Shown here piece by piece: positions 24,401 to 35,591 of a DNA stretch of 64,000 nt (position 1 is its first letter; each line of letters begins with the position of its first letter). The stretch is from Echinarachnius parma (lineage: Eukaryota > Echinodermata > Echinoidea > Clypeasteroida > Echinarachniidae): contig JBAMJV010010061.1 of NCBI GenBank assembly GCA_037951105.1, positions 56,708 to 120,707 of the forward strand, written 5' to 3'. The notes under the pieces were generated by a model. The model ran no database searches and was not told the origin of the DNA. It saw only the letters and a list, made by a program, of their open reading frames with translations. A program made the translations under genes and the position numbers.

Positions 24401-27400
24401 CCACTATAGGCAGGTTGGCTGCTATAGACAGGTGGCCACTATAGGCAGGTTGGCTGCTATAGACAGGTTTTATAACATTGTTCTCCTCTGCAGTAGAACA
24501 TCTTTGGTGGCCACTATAGGCAGGTTGGCTGCTATAGACAGGTGTCCTCTACAAACAGGTTTTATAACACTGTTCTCCTCTGCAGTAGAACACCATTGGT
24601 GGCCACTATAGGCAGGTTGGCTGCTATAGACAGGTGACCTCAACAGACAGGTTTTATAACATTGTTCTCCTCTGCAGTAGAACACCTCTGGTGACCACTA
24701 TAGACAGGTTGGCTGCTATAGACAGGTTCAAATGACTGTATAACATATATTTACCTTTGGCTCTATATTCTCCAGCTCGCCATTCTCCAGTCTCCACAGA
24801 ACATTCTGCGTGCAGTCGCCTCCCGCCCCGAAGTCAAGACAATGGAAACCCACAAACATGTCCATCCAGACCTCTGATTGGCCGAGCTGCTGGATGAGGG
24901 AATCACCAACAAACAAGACATCCGGCTCACGCTCTCGCGTCAACATCAGATAGTGTTCATGCTGTAAGATGGATGGGTAAAAAATATAGAAACAAATTGA
25001 ATTTATCATGGTTCATATAATGATCTGTGTGCAGATTGTTGCCTGCCACAATAAAATACATTTCAGACAATTAAATTGAACCCAAACGATTCTGTCCCTC
25101 CAGATGTTCGATTCAATAAACTGCTGGATGAGGGAATCACCAACAAACAAGAATGTATCCGGCTCACGCTCTCGCGTCAACATCAGATAGTGTTCATGCT
25201 GCAAAATGAGGATGAAATAAGAGAGAGAACAACATTAAAGGGACTTAGTAACATTGTCCAAATCCTCAAAATACAATTGGAATTCTAGCGGTTCCCTCAT
25301 ACCTTGTTGTATTCGTATTAACAATAAAAATCATGGGACAGGTTTCGTTTTTCAAATTTCCCTTTCGTTAAAAAGATATTTACGATTGAAGTGTTCAGAT
25401 GTTAAATAATCCAACCGTGTACAAAGTGAGTGCAATGAGTTTGTGAACATCGCTAGTTGCATTTTTGCTCATAACTCGGCAATATAAGGTCCATTTGACT
25501 TGAAATTTACCCAGTGGACATATCAGATAACAACAATATACATTGTATCAACCACTCATCACTTTTTGCACATGTCAACAAATTTACTAGATCCCTTTAA
25601 TGAGAGACAGAAAGAAAAACAATTCTTCAAACAATTGTAATATTGTATAGTAATATGCTCTAATGACCTTCTCTGGATATGAACACTACCTGCCAATATT
25701 GGCAACTTTGTTAAAGTTACTCTGGTTTAGGAAGCAATTCGCATATGTCCAAAGATAAGACGACCTACTCATAGTCATAAATGACTATTTTTATCTGTAT
25801 CCCTAGGGTGGTCGTTTGACTTTTCTTTGAATGCCTCTCGATATTTACAACGAAAAAGTCTCTAAAAGAAGTGAGCAGCTGCAGTATAATTTATTTTTAC
25901 ATTCTGTTAAAGAATAATGAAACCGAAACGCACATGAGGGAATAACTTCTTTGACACAATATAGTCAAAATTTAGGTTTCTATCCAAACTTCTAATTGGC
26001 TGAGCTACAAGACATCTGGCTCTCACTCTGTGACTCTCACATCAACATCAGATATTGGTCATGATGTGAAAGGAGGATGACATTGACTCTTTTAATCTTT
26101 ATACTTCAAATACCTCTCAAAACATGTGGCAACGGAACTTCTTTCTAAAAAAAAAGAGGAAAACAAATTGTATATTTGAAAAAGGGAAGAATATTAGGGG
26201 AAGGATGAGCCAAGGAGGAGATGGAATATGAAAAGAAGGAATATGAGAGAGAGGAAGAGGTGAAAATGAGGTCTGATGAGAAGAAGGTAAGAAGGAAAAG
26301 ATGAGGGGACAGGGAAGAGTAGAGGATGAGTAGAAAATTAAGGCATTCATGAGTAGAATATAAGGAATAGGAAAAAGTAGCATTGGGGAAAGGGAAGAAA
26401 GAGAGAGCAAGAGAATGAATGGAAGAAGACAACACCATGGGGTGATACTTACGTAATACCTATTCATCAGGGGGGGATGAATGAATAGATCATCCCTCCC
26501 CCCTGATGAATGGGTATCAATTGATGCCCATGGACAACACAAAGGTATGATGAGAACAATACATGTAAAAGGATAGTGGATCAATAGCAGATTAACAGAT
26601 CCTCTAAGAATCCACTTGACCTCGGCTTAATCCCCAATTCATGTGATCTTCTCTGAATAGAAGCGTGGTAAGAAGTCAAGTGGACTTATGATTTATGCAG
26701 GCATTTAGGTAACAATCAACTAATCTAATTCATCTTCAATGAATCGAAGCTTGGCCTGATGACAAGTAGACCGGCAGCCCAGAGGTCTTTTGTGCATCGA
26801 AAAGCGTACTGATTGTTGAACATATGGGCAATTCCACCATAACGGAATTACATTCAGAGACATTTTTTGTTCATTATTTCATTCCCTGCGCAATATTCTC
26901 ATGACTTAGGTAAATTTTGATACTTATATAAGTTGCACGGGTAACCAGGCTACAACATTATAGGGAAATGGTTTTATATCTTCCTTGTGTTGTTGCACAC
27001 GAGACCAATATGTGTGACCGTAACGGAATTACCGGAGAATGGAGTTTTTTTTTTGCTACAAGTTTGCGTTGAGTTTCTCTGAAATATAAGACACTTTGAA
27101 ACTGATTTTATGTATTTTTTCTATCTTGATAATGTCAACTTCATTTTGGAACAAGTATGTGCATAAACAACACAATGATAAGTTCACAAATTCACTTTTT
27201 TGAAAAAAGACCACTGTAACGGAATTACACAAATTTGTAACGGAATTACATCTCTGAAAGTTACAAGGAAAACTCAATTATTTTGCACTCAACTTTTCTT
27301 ACATGCTAATGCAAACATCAAGGCTATCTAGCACTTGAATATAAACCATAATTTGACATATCTGTAAAGCAATTTTTGAACTTGTTATGTGTAAAATAAA

Positions 27401-30400
27401 TGAAAATATGGCCAAAATACAAATAAGAGTGAAATTTGAAAAATATATTGCTAAAATCCAGCTTTATTTTGGTTTATTTTCAGCTTCATATTAGTAGGCA
27501 AGAAATTAAAAAGGATTGCATCAATTTAATGAAAGAAAATCCTAGGAACTATGTCCACTAATGTGTGTAACGGAATTACACAACTTGAGCAGTGAAATCA
27601 AATTTTCCACAAATCGGTACATGAACAACAAAGAATTCACATTTTAGCTTCAATACTTTTCAAAAATCAATAATTTGACAATAATAACCATATTTGAAGG
27701 AAAAAAAAGCAACATTTTATAATTTTTCCTTTACTTCAAGATAAATGGTTAAATTGTGAAAAAAAATGTACTACATTATGTGACATGCTAAATAACTGCA
27801 CATAATCAATATCAAGCAACATTTAAACAATTACAAATCACAAACGGGTCAAATCATTCAACTTTCAATGCTATAAAGCCTCGTAAACTTCCTGAATATT
27901 GGATATCTGTGTGAATGGAAATGCATTGTGAATGGGTAATTCCACTGTTACAGAATGACAAATAAGTGATTTTTAGCTCTGTTTTCTTAATCATATTTAA
28001 AATTCCTTTCACTTTCACAGTTTTTAAAACTTTAATAACTGGCAGGGGTACTAGAGGTACAACAGAACCCAAGATTGTTACAAACCTATAACACTGTAGC
28101 GTCCAGAGACCAAAATACAATCATAACGGAAAGGGGTCTTTCATTCAACACTAACTACATGTATGTAATGATTTTCTGCAAAAGCTTCTTCATTGGTAAT
28201 AAAAACTTATCATTTAAGTTACAAACTTGAATTTGGTACATCTTTTTTTCCAGAAATGATCTATTTTAACCTCTGAAATTACCTTAAGACAAACGAATGT
28301 CACTGTAACGGAATTACGCCTGTGAAATCCACCCATGAAAATGCAATATCTTGGTTACATTTTTCTGCTTTTCTGCTTATAGTCATTAGTAAAGAATGTG
28401 TATGCATTGTTCATCACAAGCTCTTACATAAGGACCAGAACAAATCCTGAAGTGTGTGCGTAACAGAATTACAAGAAAATCAAGATTTGTTTAATATAAA
28501 CTCTTGTTATATTCTAAATTTTTTCTTTAAAAAATTCATCCTAAATTGATCTTAATTTACTCTCAAATCAATTTGGAATGCGTTTTCATCCATTCCATGA
28601 AATACGTGTATAGATGTATATCGGATATAAACGTGTATGATCCTCGAACAAAAAGTTGGCATATAAAATATAAATATGGAATTGCCAAAAATGAAAGACA
28701 CCTTTAGGAATTCCCATTTGAAAATGCAAATACTTTGTACATCATTCTTCTTTGATCTGCATACAGAAGCACACTGAACACTCAATGTATTCTGACTTTA
28801 TGATAATGAATAAAACATGTGTATCTTAGCCTGTATTATGTTTAGTTTTGAATATCTTGAAGCCTATTCTGTATTTATGTTTAATTTTATATGCTTCAGT
28901 TTAATACAAATTTACATAATTAATGATGAGTTATGAGCCTTTAACTGATCAATGATATTCAAATCTACATACAATTACAAAATTATTAATATTAAATCTC
29001 CTTGAAAGTTGAAGGTATGATTTTATCTTAAAATACATGAATGCAAATTAATGTGAGAAAATAAATGTAGCACCAGTGTCATACTAATCACTGGATATTT
29101 AAAAAAAAAAATTGTATTGTTTTTGTTTTTCCCTTTCTAAAGTACAAACATGAATCTGCTGCATCTTCATAATTTCAGTCAAGTGGTTCTTGCTGGAAAC
29201 TAATTTAATGATAGAACATTATCATCTCTATTATGTTCATGGAGAGATTAGAGAAATTATCTATCGTGTATCAATTTAGTTAAAACACCATTGATGCAAT
29301 ATGAAGCATGTGGGTACAATGAGTCACATAAAGTAACATTGTACAATACTTGTATAATGACTTATTGTCTACATGGCTACAGTTAATGCTATTTAAAGGG
29401 TATTTCTACATTGAGAACAAGAATTTTTTTAATTTTCAGCAATATCATTCAATACCTTACAAACCATGTGCGTGTAATTCCGTTACGTAACGGAATTACT
29501 AATACCGTTACGCCAATTTTGGAAAAAGTAGTGACATTATTTCAGAAAATTATGTTGGAAGTTCTGAGGACTGTGGTGAAGGAAGAGAATTCACAATGAC
29601 ATGACTAAAAGAACAAGTAATAAGATATTGAGAAAAACTTATTACGTTTTATCGTAACTGAATTACGATCAAATATGCATAGATTTCAAAAATTTCTCAA
29701 AAAAAAAATGCAATGAAGTTACTGCCCATGCTTTACAATTTGTGATTGTTGGTACATTGTATGGAAAATATGAGAAAAAGAGCAGAAACAATCATTGAAT
29801 TAAAAGATTCACTTCATTTTCATGAAATGAAGCTGATTTATGAATAAAAGGTCATAAATTTCTGTTCAATTCAAGCAGAAATATTTGCAAAACCAATAGA
29901 GCTATACACAAATGGTTTTCAGTTTCCTAAAATTCAAGTTTTCCTCTATCGATAACAGTTTGATTTAGGGAAGATTGCTCAACTTTGAGATGTGGTGTTT
30001 TTGCCTTCTCTCATACGGAATTGCCCATATGTGTCCCCCTCTGTCACTTCGGGTAATTCAGTGGCAATATCAAAATTGAGATTTTTAGTGTTTTGAATTC
30101 TCTCGGATTTCAGCTTTAAAATGATATATAACTTGCTACATATAATTATCATGAAGGAAAGAAAAACGCAATTTAATAACGCGGACCACAGCTCAGCTAT
30201 TTGTCAAACAACAGAGAAAATCGCTTCTAAAGTTTCGCATCCATTCATAAAAGCATCCTCACAGAGCGAGCGAGCGGTTGAACAAATTCTCGGTTTGACC
30301 GTTCGTTTTTCGCAATCGATCGTGAAAATAGCGTTATCAACAAACAATATAACGCATGCGCAGTTTACTGTTATTCCTCGGCCAATGAGCAAAGCTTTCG

Positions 30401-33400
30401 TATCGCGGCATGTAGCCTAGTCTAATAGTCGTACGGATACATACAGTAAAATTTGTACAAAGCCGCTCCAGTTTCGTACAATTGCATGCAAGTTAACCCG
30501 GCGGGCTAGCTGGCATGACCCCCTCATAACAATGAATGGTACAATAGAGCGGTAACTTCAGTCCTCGCTGGTCGGGCGATATCGACCCACCTGCTCATTC
30601 ATCCTGCCCGATCGTTACCGCAACATTGAACTATACACAATGAACTTCGCACCGGGGAGGCATATTTTGATAATCCGAGGAAAAGCTAGCTACAGAATTT
30701 ACATAACAAGGCGCGATTCAATGCGGTATTATACAGTAAGTCGCGCACGCTATCCGGAAATGAACACAACGTACATACCCAGTACAACTCTATTCAGGTC
30801 AGTTTGACCTATCACAGCGCTTTCCGCTCGGGCTCAGCTAGCTCACACCGCTCACAATATCAGCGGTCGGGCGTCGCACGTGTGCATAGAATTGAAGTGC
30901 CGCTCAATCAATGCACAAACAATCGATCATGAACAGCCAGCGATGATAAACCGAGTTTCAGGCCGAAACCGAATTGAAGGTTGCTCAGAAAAATCATTAT
31001 TTTCGGTATAAAACAATTGAATTAGGACATGAAATTTTCAGAGAATGTAGATGACACATGTAAGTATCAAATTCCGTAAAGTTGAAATGTTCAGCCAAAG
31101 ACAATTTTTTAATGATTTTGGTGCTCTATGTACTAAACCCCCATTGCGACTTTATACCCAAACTGAAAGACACAGACACATGAATATTTAGAGGAGAATG
31201 TAACAAATCCAATAATATGAGTCTCCCTGGGTGTATCCGTGGATAAAGGGGTCCTTTGCGCCTCCAAAAGTTGGCCCCTGGGGATTGTCCGATGCTTCTA
31301 TTTTGTGCGATTGTACCGTGTTAATCATCACTCATGACTCGCCGCGGCGGGGTAAGCGCATCGTAGACAATGGAGAAATCACTGATGTATGTTACCTTTT
31401 TCGAACATTTTACAATGCCTGTTTTGAAAGACAAAATACACGTTGATGCATTGGGGATCCAAAACCTCTTGCAACTTAACAAATATGTCTTACAGATTAC
31501 AGAATACATATTGATAGCACGTTTGAAAATGCCAAAGTCCATATAAATACATTTTAATGAACCCATCACCAAAACAAGATCAAACAGGGCTTCCACTTAC
31601 CAATTAATTTTATGACATTACATAAACACCCGTCTAGAAAATAATCGAATGCAGAGGAACTAATATGAGTGCATGGCATAGCGACAGGGCACACACAAAC
31701 ACACACACACATTCACCTATCGAGGTCGCCTCCTTTTGCGTTATAAGCCGATTTGAGATCCTGCGAGAGAATGTCTATTGTCCTCTACATGCAGCTTTGG
31801 CGCCAATACACACATAAAACTGACCTTTATGAGTTTGTGCAGCGATCGTGTCCGTCTCTTCTGGGTTCATTTATAACATTTACGTACGGACATACAATTT
31901 CTGAAAGTGGAAGCTAATTTGTTTAAAGACAACTTTAACGAGTCGATTTTCAACATTCAGAGGCATCTGTAGGGTAATTCAACGGATGACATTTGTATCC
32001 AATATGTATTCTGTACTCTGCAAGACTTATTTGTTAAGTTGCAAGAGGTTTTGGATATAATCCCCAATGCATCAACGTGTATTTTGTCTTTCAAAACAGT
32101 CATCGTAAAATGTTCGAAAAAGGTAACATGCATCAGTGATTTCTCCATTGTCTACGATGCGCTTACCCCGCCGCGGCGAGTCGTGATAGACGATTAACAC
32201 GGTACAATCGCACAATATAGAAGCATCGGACAATCCCCAGGGGCCAACCTTTGGAGGCGCAAAGGACCCCTTTATCCACGGATACACCCATGGAGACTCA
32301 TATTATTGGATTTGTTACATTCTCCTTTAAATATTCATATGTTCAACAATCAGTATGCTTTTCGATGCACAAAAGACCTCTGGGCTGCCGGTCTAAAGTG
32401 CTACTTGTGTGTATTTAGGAACAAATAAAGTAATCAAATCTATGAGTATTGTGACTAGAGTCTATCATGACACTTGAACAATTTATATATTAGGTTCCAT
32501 AGGTTCCAAGATGAGACAGAGTGGACAAAAGGAACATATCGGACAGGAACATGCAGTACTAGTAGAAGATTGAGTAAATAGGGGAAGTTAGGACAGGAGG
32601 AATAAGGCATACAAGGCACATCTACCAAGTAAATGGTCCACTCAGGTGGACCATTTACACGCAATATACGCTGGAGATAAGCATACTGCTCATTCGTACA
32701 CTGTACCGTTCAACAGTTGAACGCTATGTTTTAGGACGCATTGGTAAGGAAAACGGACGGGAAATAATCATTTTTTTCTACATTTTGCTGTCTTCAAAAC
32801 AACAAAGTCGGTAATTATTATCAAAGTATATATGAATTGTGGATCACATAAACAAAAGTGTTTTTTTGCATTTGCTGGTAAATGGAAGGAGAAATCAGCC
32901 GACAAAAAATGTTTTTGCTTTGGATAGTGCAGCAGGCGGAAGAGGTTTATCTCCGCACAATGCTATTGTCATGTACCTATGTGTGATACGAGGACAGTAT
33001 TAAGGGGAATGGGAAGAAAACAATTACACAATGAGAAGAGAAATACTTAGAGGAAATGATGAGAAGGGGATGAAGGATAGGCAAGAAGCAGAAGATGATG
33101 AAGGGAGGATGCAGAAAATGTGTACAAGATTTATGCGGAGGACAGGAGTGAGTAACTATTGCATGGATAAAGAAAATGAGAATGGAACAACACAGGGCAA
33201 TATAACGTTAAAATTAAACAAAAAGATGTTATTGTCATAATTTGTCCAGTTCATCTTAAATTAATGTTCCATTCTTTCAGCAACAATTAATCCGTGACCT
33301 GTTTAAATTTTACATTTAAGTCTTCAATGATCAACTTCAACTTTCAGTTCAACGACATGTCCATTGAATTGTCATTCGTGATCACACACTTACACAGGCC

Positions 33401-33816
33401 ACATCACTTCAAATTAGCAAATACAACAGTAATCCAATGCCCAACTCTGGGGCCCAACTAAGACCAAGTTAAGGTACTTCACACTTTAAAGTTAGACACT
33501 AAGCCACTACCAAAACATCACACACACACACACAGCTGGCCTGGAGAGGACCGCATCATTTTGTCAGATAATAAAGTAAACACACACATAAATCAGCACC
33601 CATCATCACATGCACAGTGTGCAGCCATTGGATTGGATTGCACGTAAACACTGTGAAGGAGTGGTGATGCTGCGAAGCATCCAAATCAAGCGACCAAAAT
33701 GTCCAAATTAATCGACTTTCAGAGATTCAATTCAAATTGAAACTTACAAGGCTCATCCATCGCCCATCCCCCTGCACATCTATGACTGGGGAAGGTTCAT
33801 CTGCGGGAATACTCAT
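21168..33816 (-). CDS. PAFAH1B2: Platelet-activating-factor acetylhydrolase IB alpha (catalytic) subunit, 4 exons
   Basis: Four minus-strand exons (33816-33748, 24961-24755, 23291-23169, 21443-21168) join in phase 0 with GT/AG borders, giving 224 aa; human alpha subunits are about 229-231. It is an SGNH hydrolase that removes the acetyl group from platelet-activating factor and, in animals, binds the LIS1 regulatory subunit in the cytosol. Visible motifs are QGDGRWM near the N-terminus, the nucleophile block VGDS (Ser 44), FGAGGD, LENGELENI, VGTNNH and the catalytic pair in YDFLHF (Asp 189, His 192). All catalytic residues are present. Invertebrate genes are usually co-orthologous to PAFAH1B2 and PAFAH1B3, so the symbol marks the family. 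Intron 1 is about 8.8 kb and full of mobile DNA. Confidence 0.93.
21990..22240. mobile_element. Foldback MITE in PAFAH1B intron 3
   Basis: GCGGTATTCTGCTAAATT pairs with AATTTAGTAGAATATCGGCC. The arms contain repeated TTAGNCTGG/CTAAGT segments and there is no coding content. Confidence 0.55.
22378..22703. mobile_element. Foldback MITE in PAFAH1B intron 3
   Basis: GGGTTGTTTCATAAAGATCC at the left pairs with GGATCTTTGTGAAACACCC at the right. The next block, AAGTTGAACTTAACTCTAAG, pairs with the complement CTTAGAGATAAGTTCAACTT. Confidence 0.65.
22787..23153 (+). mobile_element. TTAA-ended MITE, copy 3
   Basis: It runs from TTAAAGGGACTTTGTAACAT to TTACTAGATCCCTTAA and aligns along its length with the copy at 25235-25600. 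Confidence 0.75.
23169..23291 (-). CDS. PAFAH1B2: PAFAH1B exon 3
   Basis: 41 codons lie between an ATATAG acceptor and a GTGAGT donor. The exon contains the GxN block VGTNNH, which supplies the oxyanion-hole Asn, and the helix AEEVVKGIEAIVKLI. A TTAA-ended MITE (22787-23153) ends only 15 bp beyond the donor. Confidence 0.92.
23497..23885. mobile_element. Mariner-type MITE 3' half next to a GGGCCC foldback piece
   Basis: 23497-23779 matches the 3' half of the element at 10259-10814, including CATGGTGTCACTCA and the closing GGCCATCCTG followed by TA. It is directly joined to a shortened GGCCCTGTTGCAG...CTTTCTGCAGCGGGG foldback copy at 23783-23885. Confidence 0.6.
24003..24740. repeat. 92-bp tandem repeat inside a pogo-like element
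   Basis: The ends AGTCAAACCTGTG (24006) and GGTTCAAATGACTGTA resemble pogo-type terminal repeats. Between them about seven tandem units of roughly 92 bp (one of 110) start at TTATAACATTGTTCTCC near 24083, 24176, 24267, 24359, 24469, 24561 and 24653. Each contains CAGGTTGGCTGCTATAGACAGG. Minus-strand ORFs here only translate the repeat. It lies in PAFAH1B intron 2, 15 bp beyond the donor of exon 2. Confidence 0.75.
24755..24961 (-). CDS. PAFAH1B2: PAFAH1B exon 2 (nucleophile exon)
   Basis: This 69-codon exon follows a CTTACAG acceptor and ends at CCAAAG before GTAAAT. It carries VLFVGDSLIQQ with the catalytic serine, the oxyanion-region glycines in FGAGGD and the WRLENGELENI block. It is the source of the two decayed copies at 25035-25198 and 25981-26065. 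Confidence 0.92.
25035..25198 (-). pseudogene. Second copy of PAFAH1B exon 2, partly decayed
   Basis: It starts with a good TTTTGCAG acceptor and reproduces the first part of exon 2 (HEHYLMLTREREPD, then FLFVGDSLIQQ) with one extra codon. It then diverges (IESNIWRD), has a foreign stretch and a stop, and lacks the conserved LENGELENI block and a matching donor. The 5' third is nearly identical to the real exon. It could be skipped, or included to give a truncated protein. Confidence 0.7.
25235..25600 (+). mobile_element. TTAA-ended MITE, copy 4
   Basis: A 366-bp copy with ends TTAAAGGGACTTAGTAACAT and TTTACTAGATCCCTTTAA, lying between the second and third copies of PAFAH1B exon 2. Confidence 0.8.
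25981..26065 (-). pseudogene. Third, most decayed copy of PAFAH1B exon 2
   Basis: Short plus-strand blocks match exon 2 in order: TCTAATTGGCTGAGCT, ACAAGACATCTGGCTCTCAC and CAACATCAGATA followed by GGTCATG. About 85 bp are recognisable; the frame and the GDS codons are lost. Confidence 0.5.
26453..26522. repeat. G/C-rich hairpin
   Basis: ATTCATCAGGGGGG and CCCCCCTGATGAAT form a hairpin around ATGAATGAATAGATCAT. Confidence 0.6.
26826..30026. mobile_element. 3.2-kb element with dispersed GTAACGGAATTAC motifs
   Basis: Ends GGGCAATTCC and GGAATTGCCC sit next to CATAT and ATATG. The very AT-rich interior carries at least seven exact copies of GTAACGGAATTAC (27020, 27216, 27237, 27567, 28305, 29474 reversed, 29487) and several one-base variants (26840, 28457, 29653). 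At 29474-29499 two exact copies meet head to head. Short ORFs inside resemble nothing known. Spaced copies of one near-palindrome would suit binding sites for a transposase or host factor. Confidence 0.65.
31179..32340. repeat. Long inverted repeat with about 350-bp arms
   Basis: The arm 31179-31530 (ATGAATATTTAGAGGAGAAT, then GTCTCCCTGGGTGTATCCGT) returns inverted at about 31990-32340 with few differences. Each arm encodes nearly the same 71-codon ORF (31231-31446 plus, 32072-32287 minus), beginning MYPWIKGSFAPPKVGPWGLS. I do not recognise that peptide. Its conservation may simply reflect the recent origin of the arms. Confidence 0.7.
32617..32985 (+). mobile_element. hAT-type MITE (CACATCTAC family), copy 3
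   Basis: CACATCTACCAAGTAAATGG at the left and ATGTACCTATGTGTG at the right are flanked by ATACAAGG and ATACGAGG, an 8-bp duplication with one change. Confidence 0.8.
33748..33816 (-). CDS. PAFAH1B2: PAFAH1B exon 1
   Basis: The ATG at 33816 opens 23 codons (MSIPADEPSPVIDVQGDG, then RWMSL) and the exon stops at a GTAAGT donor in phase 0. QGDGRWM is the conserved N-terminal signature of the family. No in-frame ATG was found closer upstream. Confidence 0.9.
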
Positions 33817-34439
33817 CTTTCTCTCGTCTTTTTAACGCGAAAATTAAAATTTTACAGACAGCTGGATCGCGAGCTTATACTGTACAGATGGGAAAGTGAA
33901 ATAACAATTTTACATGTACAAACAAATGGGTGTAAAGTAGTACTATACACACCCCAAATACGCCCACATTAAAGGATACGTGCACAGTGTAATAATGAAT
34001 TGTGCTAACAATAAATAATAGTGTTCATTTTGTTGTTGTTGTTGTTTTGTTTTGTTTTTGAGGGGGGGGGGGGCTGATCTAGATGTAATGGGAATTGGGT
34101 TATTTTTGTCAGATAAACCCCTTCAGGATGACGTTATGATAATGACAGTATGGATTAAAAAGGAGATTAATGTGTGGAATTGCAATCATACAATTATCAC
34201 AACTTGACTCCATGATAGTAGGCGTACGGACACCGTTTTTCAGAGCGGCGGCAAGGTTTTTTTGCCCGAATAATCTTCCATCACCTGACAAACAAAAACA
34301 TACACCTCTTCATCACATTTATGTCCAAAAGCAATATTTTTTTGATGGTCGAATTAAAACAAAACAAGGCATGGTTTTTCACGAATATGTTTTAGCCCGA
34401 AAATGACGTAATTACAATGAGGAGGAGCAAGGAGGAGCG

Positions 34440-34620
34440 AGATGATATGCCGATAAAGATGAAGATAATTATGATGATGAGGATGATGATGATGATGATG
34501 ATGATGGTGATGATGGTGATGATGGTGATGATGATTATGATCATGGTGATCATCGGTGATCATGATGGTGATGATGATGATGATCATGGTGATGATGATG
34601 GTGATGATGTTGCTTGCGGG
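34440..34620 (+). repeat. GAT-type microsatellite
   Basis: Long runs of GATGAT and GATGGT give methionine- and aspartate-rich or histidine-rich ORFs on the two strands. These are not genes. Confidence 0.85.
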
Positions 34621-34648
34621 ATCGATGGTGGTGCCATGATGGTGATGA

Positions 34649-35020
34649 CAGGCGCGGATCTACGGGGGGGGGGGTTAGGGGGTATAACCCCCCCCCCCCC
34701 CCCCCCCTTGGGCTGCCAAGTGAAAATGTGATGTGCATAGAAAAACGCCATCATGGGTTTAAACCCCCCCTTGGGCTGCCAAGTGAAAATCTGATGTGGA
34801 AAACATCACTTACGGGGGTTCAAAATAGCAAAAAAAAAATCGCATCGTCATTGGGTCAAACCCCCCCCCCCCCCCCCCCCCCTTAGCAAAAAGACATCAC
34901 TTACGGGGGTTCAAAATAGCAAAAAAAATCGCCTCGCCGCTACGCGGCTCGTGGACGATGCTCCGCATCGTCATTGGTCAAACCCCCACCCCCCTTAGCA
35001 AAAAGCTAGATCCGCCCCTG
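34649..35020. mobile_element. hAT-type MITE, CAGGCGCGGATCTA ends
   Basis: CAGGCGCGGATCTACGGGGG and CTAGATCCGCCCCTG are imperfect termini of the CAGGGGCGGATC type. The insertion sits in GAT repeats with GTGATGA and GATGATGA at its edges. The inside holds repeated CCCTTGGGCTGCCAAGTG and ACATCACTTACGGGGGTT segments and long C runs. Confidence 0.65.
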
Positions 35021-35043
35021 GATGATGATGATGATGATGATAA

Positions 35044-35557
35044 CCCGGGGGGGGGGGGGGGGGTCTGTCCTCATTGAATGGGGGGTATCATGCGTGACCA
35101 AGAAAACGAGTAATTAGGGTGTTTATTAACGATCAGGCGAGATACTCGAGTATCTCGAATAGGGTCTCAAAATCACCCAAAATCAGGAAAAAGTGTATCT
35201 TTTTTAGGCTGATGAATTACTCGTTTAGGGTCTCAAAAACTCAGCTTACTTGCTTAGGGTATCAACAATATAGTTATCACTTGCTTTTAATAGGGGTTTA
35301 CAAAAAAAAAAGATTAATTGCTTAGGGTATCAAATATAGTTATGACTTGCTTAGGGGTTTACAAAAAAATGATTACTTGCTTAGGGTATCAAAAATACTT
35401 GCTTTTAGGGGTTTACAAAAAATTGATTACTTGCTTAGGGTATCAAATTACCCATTAGCCTACTTAGGGTGTATTTTTTGCACCACGCAAATACTCGTTT
35501 AGGGTACTTTTGACAAGTCCTTGGTCACGCATGATACCCCCCTTTCTATGAGGACAG

Positions 35558-35591
<34 letters not shown>

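Larger units (their letters stand above)
26771..32395. mobile_element. 5.6-kb block bounded by 57-bp inverted repeats
   Basis: GCAGCCCAGAGGTCTTTTGT and the following GCATCGAAAAGCGTACTGAT at 26771-26827 reappear as near-perfect reverse complement at 32339-32395. The block holds the element at 26826-30026, about 1 kb of CpG-richer DNA (30.1-31.0 kb) and a 1.16-kb inverted repeat. It may be one large composite transposon or nested insertions. No recognised transposase. It lies in PAFAH1B intron 1. Confidence 0.6.

Noticed and set aside
24470-24685. Minus-strand ORF with repeated SSQPAYSGHQ
   Set aside because: It only translates the 92-bp tandem repeat.
30121-30420. 99-codon ORF in CpG-richer DNA
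   Set aside because: No recognisable domain, no splice sites, and a 62-codon ORF on the opposite strand overlaps it; it lies within the composite element.
34354-34738. His-rich and Met/Asp-rich ORFs
   Set aside because: They arise from the GAT microsatellite.
33470-35040. Possible CRISPR-like spacing of short repeats
   Set aside because: The window is eukaryotic; the repeats are microsatellites and MITEs without regular unique spacers.
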